Notes: generated by a model not told the origin, from the sequence alone. Counted from the stretch's first letter, positions 21,178-30,739 are shown. The stretch is 64,000 bases of DNA from Lucinisca nassula (GCA_963580285.1 OY757015.1:134424029-134488028), one strand, 5' to 3'. Numbers and translations are program-made.

Positions 21178-21340
21178 GATGAGTGAGTGTTTGAGTTTTA
21201 CGTCTCACCAACAGCTAAGGTCATACGGGGACGGGACCTCGGTTTAAAGACTCATCCGAAAGTCTAGAGAAGCCCGGGATCGATCCTGCGATCCCTGGTT
21301 TACAAGGCGAGTAGCATAACCACTTCACCACGGAGGCTTC
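21178..21340 (-). mobile_element. SINE family c, tRNA-derived
   Basis: On the minus strand: GAAGCCTCCGTGGTGAAGTG, A box GTGGTGAAGTGG, possible anticodon TGT in CTTGTAAACC, and B-box-like GGATCGATCC. The body contains GACTTTCGGATGAGTC, and the tail GGTGAGACGTAAAACTC ends in ACTCACTC. The 14-bp direct repeat TTATTCGAATTATG (21164-21177, 21341-21354) is perfect. Confidence 0.88.
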
Positions 21341-21533
21341 TTATTCGAATTATGAATATCCATTGTTATTTATAATATTTATAAATCCGATTTTGGTCAA
21401 ACATACAACTCCTGCTCTGTTAGATTTTGAGTATCGCTCAAATTAGCAAAAGTTTGTCTTGGCCATAAAAAGTTTTTAGCCAAAACCTATTGAGCATATT
21501 AGAATGACCATCAGAAAAACATGTCCATGTGAA

Positions 21534-21786
21534 ATAATGGCGTCCAACATGGTGTCAGAAATTACAAATATTAAGAACAAATTTCAAAATGTATATTATT
21601 TTTTCTTTCAACATAGATTGTGGGCGCTCGTTAGAACCGCCTCGACGATGCGGTTCTAAAGAGTACCCACAATCCATATTTTTGAGCAAAAATAAGGCAG
21701 ATAATGAATACCCCCGTAAATCCCATTTTTCTCTATATAAAGTGGGGCTTAGAGGGACCTTCGTTTCACGGACTTGATATCGTGAT
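21534..21786 (+). mobile_element. MITE family 2
   Basis: Left part GGCGTCCAACATGGTGTCAG, hairpin core (CTCGTTAGAACCGCC / CGGTTCTAAAGAG, 21628-21663), right end CCTTCGTTTCACGGACTTG then ATATCGTGATG. It matches the element at 1-557 without that copy's insertion. Confidence 0.75.
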
Positions 21787-21939
21787 GCAGTGCTGCTCTG
21801 AGACCAGTTATAGTTGACTTAGGAAATTTAGAAAAGTAATATCTAGTTATAGACGAGCCTCCTTTATTTGAACAACTTTTTAATAAGCATTCCTACCATC
21901 GAAAAAAGTTCTTAACACCTCCAGTAAAACGGGACCCCA

Positions 21940-22475
21940 TAGATATCTTATATAGAGTATAAGATATCTTATTTATTAAAATATGTAAGATATCTAATAT
22001 GGTAAATAAGGCACCTAATATAGTATATAAAAGTATCCCATGTAAGAGATATGTCATTTAACATATGAGCCCCGCCAAGCGAATTTGTGTCTTCGAGCAT
22101 TCCGTCATGACAAATTTTAACTGCGCATGCCTAGCCATTCAGAGGGGATAGGGATATGGCTTTCTGTCTGAAGGTTCCTCTTGATTCACTGCTTGTATGA
22201 GCGAGCAGCGAAGGCTCTGGCGGGACTGCGCGGATGCGCAAGCTTGCCTGAACCTTCGCTGCTCGCATAGGCGATAAGTAATAAAATCGCTTGACGGGGC
22301 CCGTATAAGATATCTTATATGGGAAATAAGATGTCTGTTTTATCTAAACATATCTAATATGGTAAATAAGATGAAAGATATATTAGATGTCTTATTACTA
22401 TAAAAGATATCATATATTCTATACTAGATATCTTATTTTGCATATAAGATATTTAAGATATCTGAAATTTGCGAT
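21940..22475. repeat. A/T-rich array of AGATATCTTATAT units, split by a small MITE
   Basis: The same palindromic units as 18765-18985, here with spacers such as GGTAAATAAG. It is interrupted at 22071-22302 by a GC-richer element. Confidence 0.7.
22071..22302. mobile_element. Small MITE with GCCCCGCCAAGCGA ends
   Basis: The left end GCCCCGCCAAGCGAATTT and right end AAATCGCTTGACGGGGC are inverted repeats. Internal inverted pairs GCGAGCAGCGAAGG and CCTTCGCTGCTCGC (about 22201 and 22253) form a second stem. It is a GC-rich island inside the A/T array. No coding. Confidence 0.6.
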
Positions 22476-22517
22476 AAATAGTAAAAAGGCTTGCCATAAA
22501 AGCATGGTCTTACTTAC

Positions 22518-22605
22518 GCTGGGTGCACGTGCTGGACGATCCCCAGGCCGTCCATTGATCAGACGCCATTGCACCACTGTAACAGACCGTAATGAATTGC
22601 CCATC
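22518..22605 (-). CDS. Candidate exon, thrombospondin type-1-like fragment
   Basis: On the minus strand, a TTTTCATTGTACAG acceptor precedes 88 nt and a GTAAGTAAG donor follows at 22517. One frame is open across the exon and includes GAMASDQWTAWGSSSTCTQ. The W-x2-W-x3-S-x-C pattern fits the start of a TSP1 repeat, an extracellular adhesion module. The exon would enter in phase 0 and leave in phase 1. Only about a third of a TSP1 repeat is present and I found no neighbouring exons, so it could be a relict or chance. Confidence 0.35.
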
Positions 22606-22760
22606 CTGTACAATGAAAAGTCGGGGTTGCAAGAGTTAACATTATTTTTCTTACATTTTTGCAATGTTGTGGGTAATGAGACACTCACCACAATATTCGA
22701 TTATATAGCTTTAATATATGAGAACTGAACAACTACACTACATATAATTCAATGATACGC

Positions 22761-23018
22761 CTTTACGAAAACATGCCTATTCAAATGCATTGTTAACTTT
22801 ATCGCCGAAAAATCGAAAATTTAAAGATGAAAAATTGTGTTATTTTTCTTATTTCTGCTCAAAATATAGAGTGGGGGTACCCGTTAGAACCGAGTACCAA
22901 CAATTTATACTTTAGAGCAGAAATAAGAAAAATTAGGTTTACCACTTAAAACCCCAGTTTTACTATATAAAAGTGGGGTTCAAGGGTGTCAAAATTATAT
23001 AGGTGTGTTTTCGTGATG
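22761..23018 (+). mobile_element. MITE family 1, copy G
   Basis: Left end TTTACGAAAACATGCC, right end AGGTGTGTTTTCGTGATG. The left arm of the hairpin is deleted (CCCGTTAGAACCGAGTACC at 22879), so only a stub remains. Confidence 0.8.
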
Positions 23019-23053
23019 GTACACGACGGAACTGACCCAGTATCAAAGCAACA

Positions 23054-23204
23054 AACCTTATTGGTTTCCTTTGGCGACAGGGCTTGAGATGTCATTTCAT
23101 CTCAACGTCAGGTAAAAAAAACCTACAAAATTGAAAGCAACGTCTAAAAATGTCCTGAACAGTGTTGACGGGGACGTTAAGCCACAAATCAAACAAACAA
23201 ACGA
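23054..23204 (+). mobile_element. SINE-like family a, 5' truncated
   Basis: Starts at AACCTTATTGGTTTCC and ends TTGACGGGGACGTTAAGCC with CAAATCAAACAAAC. The 12-bp direct repeat ATCAAAGCAACA lies at 23042-23053 and 23205-23216. Confidence 0.8.
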
Positions 23205-23439
23205 ATCAAAGCAACAGAAAAACTATATTTCTTATTATGAAGTAGAATAGACTTGCCGAGACCACTTTTCTTTACAATGTTCGCTCAAATTAAAGATTGT
23301 GGTTACTTGTTAGAAACGCCCCATAGAGGCACCGTAGTTCTAATAAGCACCAAAAGTCTATGTTCAGTGCAGCAACAAGAATTCTAACACAGCGCGCCTA
23401 TATAGGCAATGGAAAATAACTGTGTTTTATTCTGCAACA

Positions 23440-23860
23440 AATCACAGCTCGGAAGAGCGTGACGAGTGACGTCATTAAAACCTGCCAGTTTATGACGTCA
23501 CTAGTCGATTTTTTGACGTTATACGGTGTAACGTCATATTCTCGCATCGAAAACGTTAGAAAAGGGTATAAATGCATGTATTTCAGTCGATAATTTTGGC
23601 GGGATTTCTTCTAACAGTGGCGAAAAGTTGTGAGATTTTGAAGGAAACGACAGCATTATTGCCGATTTTCAGCCTGTTAAAATTGAAATTGATCAGCTCT
23701 AGTTTGTGATTTTTTGAGTATTAATTCACAGCTTGTCGGTCAGTTGTAAGTAGACAACTCACTCGTGCTACGCGCTTGTGATATGATCTACTTTGCAACT
23801 GACCTCCAAACTGAGATTTATTATTCAACAAATCACAGTTAGAGCTGATCTATTTCTTAA
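23440..23860. mobile_element. Palindromic element with TGACGTCA motifs
   Basis: Arms of about 75 nt face each other at about 23690-23758 and 23785-23858 (GATCAGCTCTAGTTTGTGAT versus ATCACAGTTAGAGCTGATC). The left part has GTGACGTCATTA and TATGACGTCACTAG. It is followed by GGGTATAAATGCATG, which resembles a TATA box. No coding frame is seen. Confidence 0.55.
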
Positions 23861-23915
23861 TTAGAAAAATGCCGGTCATTACGATAACACATCCGTGTGA
23901 CATTCCACCAAATTG

Positions 23916-24128
23916 CATTACGCAAACACGCCTATACAAATACATTGCCACCTTTATTGCCGAAAAAATGAAAATTTTATGATGAAAAATTGTGATATTT
24001 TTCTGACTTCTGCTCAAAATATTTTAGAGCAGAAATAAGAAAAATAAGGTATACCCCGGAAACCCCAGTTTTACTACATAAAAGTGGGGTTCAAGGGGGT
24101 CAAAATTATATAGGCGTGTTTTCGTGAT
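23916..24128 (+). mobile_element. MITE family 1, copy H, hairpin deleted
   Basis: Complete termini (CATTACGCAAACACGCC and AGGCGTGTTTTCGTGATG), but the central palindrome is missing. TGCTCAAAATATTTTAGAGC joins the two sides directly, a clean internal deletion. Confidence 0.85.
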
Positions 24129-24248
24129 GGTTATTTTCTGACGAAAATGTGTAATATTTTTCTTACTCGTATTTATAATTAAACATAGGTTATGGAGGCG
24201 TTTCCAACGACTGCCCATGTATACCCCTATAAACCCCGTATTTCTTTA

Positions 24249-24369
24249 CATCACGAAAACATGCCTATATAATTTTGAACCCCACTTTTATACATTAAAA
24301 CTGGAACTGGGGTTTACAGGGTAAACATTATTTTTCCTATTTATGATCTGAAATATAGATTGTGAGTAC
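24249..24369 (-). mobile_element. MITE family 1, copy I, truncated by a LINE
   Basis: Starts CATCACGAAAACATGCC in reverse orientation and runs to ATATAGATTGTGAGTAC, where the hairpin should begin. LINE sequence follows instead. Confidence 0.75.
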
Positions 24370-25100
24370 ATTTCCTTAAGTCGGAAAGCTATGGATCAAG
24401 TTTACATCTCTTTTTTGAGACCAATTCTTGAATATGCCTCTGTTGTATGGGACAGTTGCACAGTTCTAGAAAAAGACACTTTAGAAAAAATTCAGCACGA
24501 AGCGGCGCGTATCGTTACGGGCTTAACACGCTCCGTGTCTTTACAAAACCTGTATAAAGAAATAGGATGGATGTCTTTAGGGGACAGGCGAATGTACCAA
24601 AAGTTAATTATAATGTACAAGGTCCGAAATGAACTTGTCCCGGACTATTTAAAAAATCTCTTCCCCCAACAGTCGGTAGCAATACACCACACCAATTACG
24701 AAATGCACAAAAATACCAGTTACTTAGCAGTAGAACAACACCTTTTTCTAGATCATTTGTTCCAGCATCTATATCTCTGTGGAATAATCTTCCTGAAAGC
24801 ATTAGGAATTCTGCCACTATCTCTTCTTTTAAAACGGCTGTTCTAGCTCATTTGTTTGTGATACCTTCTGTACCATCATATTTCATATCTGAAAGCAGAC
24901 ATCTTTCGATTATTCATGCACGAATACGCAACAACTGTAGCGAGCTTAATTGTGACCGTTACAATAATCATTTAATAGTAGATGCCCATTTTGATTGTGG
25001 ACATGTAGTAGAAGATGCAGAACATTTTTTCTTTCAATGCCCAAAGTATGCCAATGCACGAGTTCATTTTTTCAGGCAACCAGAATTTTTCACCCTCTGA
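24370..25100 (+). pseudogene. Non-LTR retrotransposon (LINE) RT C-terminal fragment
   Basis: The open frame MDQVYISFLRPILEYASVVW is the region after the RT domain in CR1/jockey-like LINEs. A frameshift near 24715 moves to a frame with SISLWNNLPESIRNS. A Cys/His cluster follows (FDCGHVVEDAEHFFFQCPKY, about 24990-25050), a zinc-binding-like C-terminus. It ends at a stop at about 25098, then a short 3' region and a (CT)n tract. The 5' end is truncated and abuts a broken MITE. No function is retained. Confidence 0.82.
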
Positions 25101-25287
25101 ATTGTCAGATTGTACTTTATGGTAAGGCAAATGCTACTGAAAACGAAAACAAAGACTTGTTCAAAAGTGTACAATGTTATATCAAGGAAACATGTCGCTT
25201 TGCACATGGTTCACAGGGATAACCGGTATATTTGTCATTTAATAACTCTATAAACAATATCTCGTTTGGTAGCCGGTACTCTCTCTT

Positions 25288-25295
25288 TCCCCCTG

Positions 25296-25347
<52 letters not shown>

Positions 25348-25350
25348 ATT
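25288..25350. repeat. (TC)n microsatellite
   Basis: An interrupted CT/TC tract of about 60 bp just downstream of the LINE fragment. Confidence 0.9.
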
Positions 25351-25537
25351 GTTTGAAAAATTAGACTGAAAAATCTATTTTGCGATTGAGTTGAAACATT
25401 CATTGTCATCTGTTATTGCTTGTAATTGTGTAGTTTGTACTGGACGGGCCGTAATCAATGTTGTTAGAACTTGTGGCCCAACCTATTTGCTTGAAACTTA
25501 CATGCATATAAGCAATAAAATATGTTTAAACCAAACC

Positions 25538-25658
25538 ATGTACCCACAATCTATGTTTTGAGCAAAAATAAGATAACCATCATAATTTTTTATCTGAAAA
25601 TTTTCATTTTTTGATGGTAAAATTTTCAATATATTTGAATAGGCGTGTTTTTGTAATG
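25538..25658 (-). mobile_element. MITE family 1, copy J, half element
   Basis: Begins inside the hairpin arm (GTACCCACAATCTATG) and ends AGGCGTGTTTTTGTAATG. A small family 2 end (ATTCCACAGACATGTTAATG) follows at 25687-25706. Confidence 0.75.
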
Positions 25659-25844
25659 ATATAAAGTTAGGTTTACAGGGATATACATTCCACAGACATG
25701 TTAATGTGATGGACTCCGTTATACATGTATCACACAAGTATGTGATGGCCATGCAGTCAGCTGCTCTGAAGATACTGGTCCAATTAAAACAAATTGCATA
25801 TGTTTGTTGTTGTTTTTTTTCATCATTATTTCGTCCAGTAGGTA

Positions 25845-27760
25845 TCACAAAAACACGCATATATACCCATATGACTCCTCTTTTGTACAGTAAAACTGCA
25901 GGATTTTTAGGGGTTAACCTTATTTTTAGCTCGACTGGACCGAAGGCTCCAGGGAAGCTTATATGGTGGTAGTCCATCCGTCGTCCGTCCCTCGTACGTC
26001 CACACATTTGACCAGTTATATCTACAGCCTGATCTCAGCCATTTCTTATCTGCAGCATGCCTCTGATGGGGCATTGATGACATTAGCTTTTTATCGAAAT
26101 TGAAAGAAAACTTTCGTACAATGGGTAAATGCTTGTCATCACCGTAGCACCTTCCGTCTTGATCGGATATTTCTGGAATCTTATATACAAGTAGACTGGG
26201 GAGGAAAGCTCGGATGATTTCGAAAGCTGGCAAGGTCGGACTAATTGTAGGGTAGCGTCCCCGTGAATACTGAAAATGCCTATTTTTGGCGTTGTCATCA
26301 CCGTAGCCTCTTTACTTGATCGCATCTTCCTGAAACGTAAGTCAGGGATGGAAGCTCGGATGAGTTCGAAAACTGGTGATGTCGGCCTGTCAGTCATAGA
26401 GTTACGCCCCCTCTTTACTGAACATGCCCATTTTCTACCTTTGCATTACCGTAGCCCCTTCAGTTTTGATCTGATCAAGTTGAAACTTACATACACGTAA
26501 GTCAGGGATGAAATCTCGGATGAGTTCGAAAACTGGCGAGGTCGGCCTATCTGTCATAGAGTTATGTCCCCTTAAATGCTGAAAAGCCTATTTTAGACAT
26601 TGTGATCACTGTAGCCGCAATCAGTTTTCATAGCTTATATGTAAGTAAGTAAGGACTAAAACCTCGGCCGAGTGCGAAAACTAATGTGGCCAGCGTATCA
26701 TAGAGTTACGTCCCTTTGGTTGCAGAAAATGCATGTTTGTGATCTTGTCATCACCGTTATTCCTTCAGTTTTCATCGGATCTTCTTGAAACTTATATGTA
26801 AGTAAGTCAGGGATAAAAAATCGGATGACTTCGAAAACTAGCGAAGTCAGTTGTACGTCCACACATTTGACCAGTTATATCTGCAGCCTGATCTCAGCCA
26901 TTTCTTATCTGTAGCATGCCTCTGGTGGGGCATTGATGACAGTAGCTTTTTATTAAAATTGAATGAAAACTTTGGTTGCTATGGCAACCACAAGGTTCCA
27001 TAAATTTACAATGGTAAAATGTTTGTCACCACCTTAGCGCCATAAGTTTGGATCCGATATTTCTGAAACTTATATGTAAAGTGGCTGGGGAATACAATTT
27101 CGGATGAGTTCGAAAACAGGCCAAATCGGTCCATTAATCATAGAGTTTCGTCCCCTTGATTGCTGAAAATGCCTATTTTCGACCTTGTCATCACAACAGC
27201 CCCTTCAGTTTTGATCGGACCTCCTGATATTTACATACAAGTAAGCCAGTTAAAAGCTCAGACGAGTTCGAAAACTAGCGATGTCGGTCGATTACTCACG
27301 GGGTTATGTCCCCTACTTTGCTGAAAATGCTTATTTTTGGCCTTGTCATCACTATAGCCCTTTCAGTTTTGATCGGATCTTCTTTAAACTTACAAACAAG
27401 TAAGTCATGGATAAAAGTTCGGATGAGTTTTGAAACTGGTGATGTCTGCCTATCTTTCATAGAGTTACGTCCCCTTGAATGCTGAAAATGCCTGTTTTGA
27501 CTTTGTCCTAGCATACATTCTTCAGTAAAGATTGGAATTGCCTGAAACTTTGAATCTGTTACCTCAGGTGAGCGATAAAGGACCATCTTGGTCCTCTTGT
27601 CCTTGTTTCTATTCAAACTATAGATTGTCTGTACATGTTAGAACCGCCGAGCAGAAATAAGAAACATATCACGGTTTTTCATCAACAAAAGTTCGTTTTT
27701 TCCACGGTTATATTTACAATGTATTCGCCCTTCACTTCATTACGTTAACACGAGTCCGTC
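25845..27760 (-). mobile_element. MITE family 1, copy K, split by a 1.67-kb insertion
   Basis: The left half (25845-25928, ATCACAAAAACACGCATA to GTTAACCTTATTTTT) and right half (from about 27603, CAAACTATAGATTGTCTG, to TTCATTACG at about 27757) are parts of one MITE copy. The hairpin is decayed. Confidence 0.65.
25929..27600. mobile_element. Array-bearing element, internal ~160-bp tandem units
   Basis: Starts AGCTCGACTGGACCGAAGG and ends GAGCGATAAAGGACCATC then TTGGTCCTC. Inside, CATAGAGTTACGTCCCC recurs roughly every 160 bp (26394, 26557, 26699, 27139, 27458 and weaker). GATGAGTTCGAAAACTGG precedes each. A longer block with CACACATTTGACCAGTTATA appears at 25999 and 26858. It resembles molluscan non-autonomous elements that carry internal satellite-like units; that likeness is from memory. 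The open frames here are incidental. Confidence 0.6.
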
Positions 27761-27838
27761 TAATAAAGGGGAATGAATACACCTTCAGGGGTGGCAATCC
27801 TCCAAAAGTATTTTTGTCTCCCATGTCAATAGGGGTCA

Positions 27839-27891
27839 ACTCTTAAAGGAAAGAATTTGCTCCTGATGAGCAAATTCTTTCCTTTAAGAGT
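27839..27891. repeat. Perfect 24-bp hairpin
   Basis: ACTCTTAAAGGAAAGAATTT followed by GCTC pairs perfectly with GAGC and AAATTCTTTCCTTTAAGAGT across a 5-nt CTGAT loop. It is probably the core of a small MITE; the ends are not clear. Confidence 0.8.
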
Positions 27892-28074
27892 AGAACCCTT
27901 TTTCCGTGGGACAGAGCCTGAAGAAAAGCGAATAGGAAGTTCCGAAAGATGTCTCCCTTTGCAAAATGGTGGACAAAATCAGGTGATCCCGTTCCCCATA
28001 ATACTATTTTAAGATAGAAGTGAAGAGACTGGTCAGGCTCTACACAATTACCTTACACCTTCCATCCAAGACAC

Positions 28075-28805
28075 TAAGTGGGTGGGGGGAGAACAAACAG
28101 TGTAGAAGCCATCTGATCAGGATCTACACTGTTTGTCATGCAGGTCAACTTCTTATGCATGCAGTTCATGAATTGAACTAATACATTATATCAAGTAATT
28201 TGATTGGTGAATAATCACTGAAATAATTTATACAGGATAAGGGTAAAACTTTCATCATAAATGACAATAACCAGACACAATAAATTGGAAACGGACTTGC
28301 ACCAAGTAATTACATGGACGATTCTATGTATCATTTATGCACTAGTCATTTGTGATCACTGCCCCCCCCCCCCACACACACACACCTACGGGGATAGGCG
28401 GGGCTAATGTGCGGGGTAGTTACCCTCTGTGTTCCCCGGCAGTGCCGGGTTAATGCGGGGTTTTTGATATTATGCAAATATACCCCCAGTGGAATGAACT
28501 ATTATAAATAGCGGGGCTGTGACCTTCTGGAGGTCCCCCGCAGTGCAGGGCTTCTAGCAGGGCTGTGAAAAGTGAAAAGTCAGTGTCCCCGCTAGCCCCG
28601 TAGGTGGTGGGGCAGTGGTTACAAATGACTGGTGCATTATGGGTTTTAACACTGCTGATTAAAATTAATTTAGCCACACCCATTTCTGACTATCCACCAA
28701 TCAAATCAAATTGATATAATGTATTCGTTCAATTGATAAAGTGCATGACAAACAGTGTAGATCCTGATCAAATTACTTTTTAGAAGTCATCTGATGTGGG
28801 TCTAC
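28075..28805. mobile_element. Fold-back element with long imperfect arms
   Basis: The outer arms contain ATCAGGATCTACACTGTTTG and AATACATTATATCAA (28118-28195), and their complements CAAACAGTGTAGATCCTGAT and TTGATATAATGTATTC (28709-28770). Inner arms continue with GCACTAGTCATTTGTG and CTACGGGGATAGGCGGGG (28339-28403), matching CCCCGCTAGCCCCGTAGG and ACAAATGACTGGTGC (28588-28635). Total arm length is about 300 bp with mismatches. A C14 run and (AC)n sit at 28363-28386. Confidence 0.65.
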
Positions 28806-28924
28806 ACAGATTGAAAAAGGCAGGGGGCTGTCGTGATCAGAGGGATAAGGGTTAAAGAAATATTGTTTCTTTTCTTGTATTGTTAACCCATTTGGTACCA
28901 GAAACCCCAAAACGGGTACCCTGG

Positions 28925-28989
28925 CAAACAGTGCAGGCCAAGATCAGACGCCGCAGAACGCGGCGTCTGATCAGGGCCTCCACTGTTTG
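28925..28989. repeat. 65-nt hairpin MITE (CAAACAGTG ends)
   Basis: CAAACAGTGCAGGCC, AA, GATCAGACGCCGC pairs with GCGGCGTCTGATC, AG, GGCCTCCACTGTTTG around an AGAAC loop. The termini match the outer arms of the neighbouring fold-back element, and related debris is seen at 44360 and 58380-58455. Confidence 0.75.
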
Positions 28990-29139
28990 CTAAAAGTTCA
29001 GTCATTTTCCAAATAAATTTTAATAAAAAATACAACCTGACGCCCCTAAATTTTGAAATGGACTCCTGCTATATATAATGTGGAAGATTCCATTTGGTAC
29101 AAAAAGGGTTAACTTCTGTTTTTACAACTTATTTTTCAG

Positions 29140-29187
29140 ACTATTCTGAACCTTATACGAGTCAGGGATCGAATGATCCATATTATG
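29140..29187 (+). CDS. Candidate 48-nt microexon, phase 1-1
   Basis: A pyrimidine-rich TTACAACTTATTTTTCAG acceptor precedes ACTATTCTGAACC and a GTAAGC donor follows ATATTATG. In the frame set by a phase-1 junction it reads YSEPYTSQGSNDPYY, with no stop. It is hydrophilic and Tyr/Ser rich, as in cytoplasmic tails or linkers. The phase matches the cadherin-like exon at 57788, but I have no evidence they belong to one gene. Short exons are easy to mimic by chance. Confidence 0.35.
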
Positions 29188-29235
29188 GTAAGCGCAACAC
29201 ACTAACAATTATAATAAAAGCACTCACGTACAGTA

Positions 29236-29582
29236 CAGTGGAACTTCAATGGCTCGAACACCTTTGGGACCTCGAAAATCTGTTCGAGACAGGGGTAGTT
29301 CGAGCCACTGAGGTTACTGTCTGGAGGCATAACGAGATATTTTTTGACATCTTTTCGGTGTTCTATAATAAAAATGTATACTGTGTGTACTCATTAGAAT
29401 CGCTTCATCGAGGCGATTCTAATGAGTACACACAGCATACATTTACAAGATAAAATACTAAAATCTCCTTAATTATCCCCCACTATTTCTTATGAAGAGG
29501 GTTTCGCTAGGGGCTCAAGAATGGGTTCATCACATCCATGGTAAACGAGCCATCGGTGTTCGAGCCATCGAAGTTCTTCTGT
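29236..29582. mobile_element. MITE family 4 (CAGTGGAACTTC ends, TA-flanked) with the shared hairpin core
   Basis: The inverted ends CAGTGGAACTTCAATGGCTC and GAGCCATCGAAGTTCTTCTG are flanked by TA on both sides, as for Tc1/mariner-type elements. Its centre (about 29387-29433) is GTGTGTACTCATTAGAATCG, CTTCATCGAGG and CGATTCTAATGAGTACACAC. That is the same design and nearly the same sequence as the hairpin core of families 1 and 2, whose termini differ. Confidence 0.75.
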
Positions 29583-29597
29583 AGGTCGAGTGTTTGA

Positions 29598-29753
29598 TTT
29601 GAGGTTTAACGTCCCCGTCAACAATATTTAGGTCATATTGGAGACGTTGCTTTCAATTTTGTGGGACTTTTACGCGACATTGAGATGAAATGACATCTCA
29701 CTCCTTGCCGCCCAATGAAACCAAGAGGCTTTATAAGCATGGATGGGCCGACT
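29598..29753 (-). mobile_element. SINE-like family a, 5' truncated
   Basis: On the minus strand it ends TTGACGGGGACGTTAAACC and CAAATCAAAC. It is flanked by an 11-bp imperfect direct repeat, CGAGTGTTTGA (29587-29597) and CAAGTGTTTGA (29754-29764). Confidence 0.75.
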
Positions 29754-29949
29754 CAAGTGTTTGAGTGTAGGCTGCAAAATGACCCTGAATTTTGGACTTC
29801 AATATAGAAAGACAGGTTTCAGTAACTGCGTGCTATCCGATCTCCTTTCGACCCCCATAGCGTATTCCTGTGTAATTGCTGCTCAACACTTTTCCTTCAC
29901 ATATTCAACCAACCTTTTGACATGGCTGTTTCCGAAAACTTCATTCCCA

Positions 29950-30215
29950 TACCTGTTCACCACATGCCATCACGTAAACAAGTCCGTGAAATGAAGACCA
30001 TCTAAACCCCACTTTATATAGAGAAAACTGGGGTTTACGGTGGTATACATTATTTTCTACCCCAAGGCATAGGTTGTGGGTACTCGTTAGAACTGCCTCA
30101 TTTAGAACCGCCTCAATGAGGCGGTTCTAACGAGCACCCACAACATATGTTTTGAGCATTTATAAGAAAAATATCAAGGATTTTCATCAGATAGCCATGT
30201 TGGAGATGTGAAAAA
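29950..30215 (-). mobile_element. MITE family 2
   Basis: Starts AAACAAGTCCGTGAAATGA then AGACC, has the shared hairpin (CTCATTTAGAACCGCCTCAA / TGAGGCGGTTCTAACGAG, about 30085-30135), and ends TTTTCATCAGATAGCC. A fragment of family 3 (TTATCATATGACGTCCCG, 30224) follows. Confidence 0.75.
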
Positions 30216-30438
30216 TGCACTTTATCATATGACGTCCCGTCTGAGAGTATAATAACGTCATTTATTACATACCTACTATAGGAAAATTACATTAGAATCT
30301 TTCAATACAGGCTCATTTTTTCGCTATTTTGATGGCACAGTCACGTGACGGGGCCAAAAATCCATATAATATGGATTTTTTGCACTGCCTTTCGATATTG
30401 GCACTGCTCCACTCTGTTACTATAGCAATAGAACGTTA

Positions 30439-30582
30439 ATGCCGTACTCCATAAGCTTCAAAATGACCACAGAAAAATCACTTGAAGTAATGTCAACCCG
30501 ACTTCTGGGCCTAGACAGAGCGATAGAAGACATTGATAACAATAGACTTGGAGAAAAGTCTGATATTTCGTGGCAAGCATGA
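30439..30582 (+). CDS. Short open frame, 47 codons, unrecognised
   Basis: ATG at 30439 to TGA at 30580-30582, starting MPYSISFKMTTEKSLEV and hydrophilic, with acidic and basic residues typical of a helix. It lies in one of the least repetitive parts of the window. No domain was recognised, there is no obvious splice donor, and an opposite-strand frame overlaps it fully, so it may be chance. Confidence 0.2.
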   Translation: MPYSISFKMTTEKSLEVMSTRLLGLDRAIEDIDNNRLGEKSDISWQA

Positions 30583-30623
30583 AAAATGAAAAACAAAATA
30601 CTTTTTAAAAGAAGTTCACTCAC

Positions 30624-30729
30624 GATTGGGAAGCATTGTGAAGGACGTTGCTTTCAACCACAGCAGGGATGTCCCAACATTTGAAACAATAAGGTCTTGC
30701 CAACAACCTTAAACGAACAGATCCCTTCA
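30624..30729 (-). CDS. Candidate exon on the minus strand, unrecognised
   Basis: TTATATATAAG then 106 nt with one open frame containing RPYCFKCWDIPAVVESN, followed by a GTGAGTGAA donor at 30623. The acceptor has no good pyrimidine tract, so support is weak. The CxxC-containing sequence belongs to no family I can name. Confidence 0.2.
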
Positions 30730-30739
30730 CTTATATATA

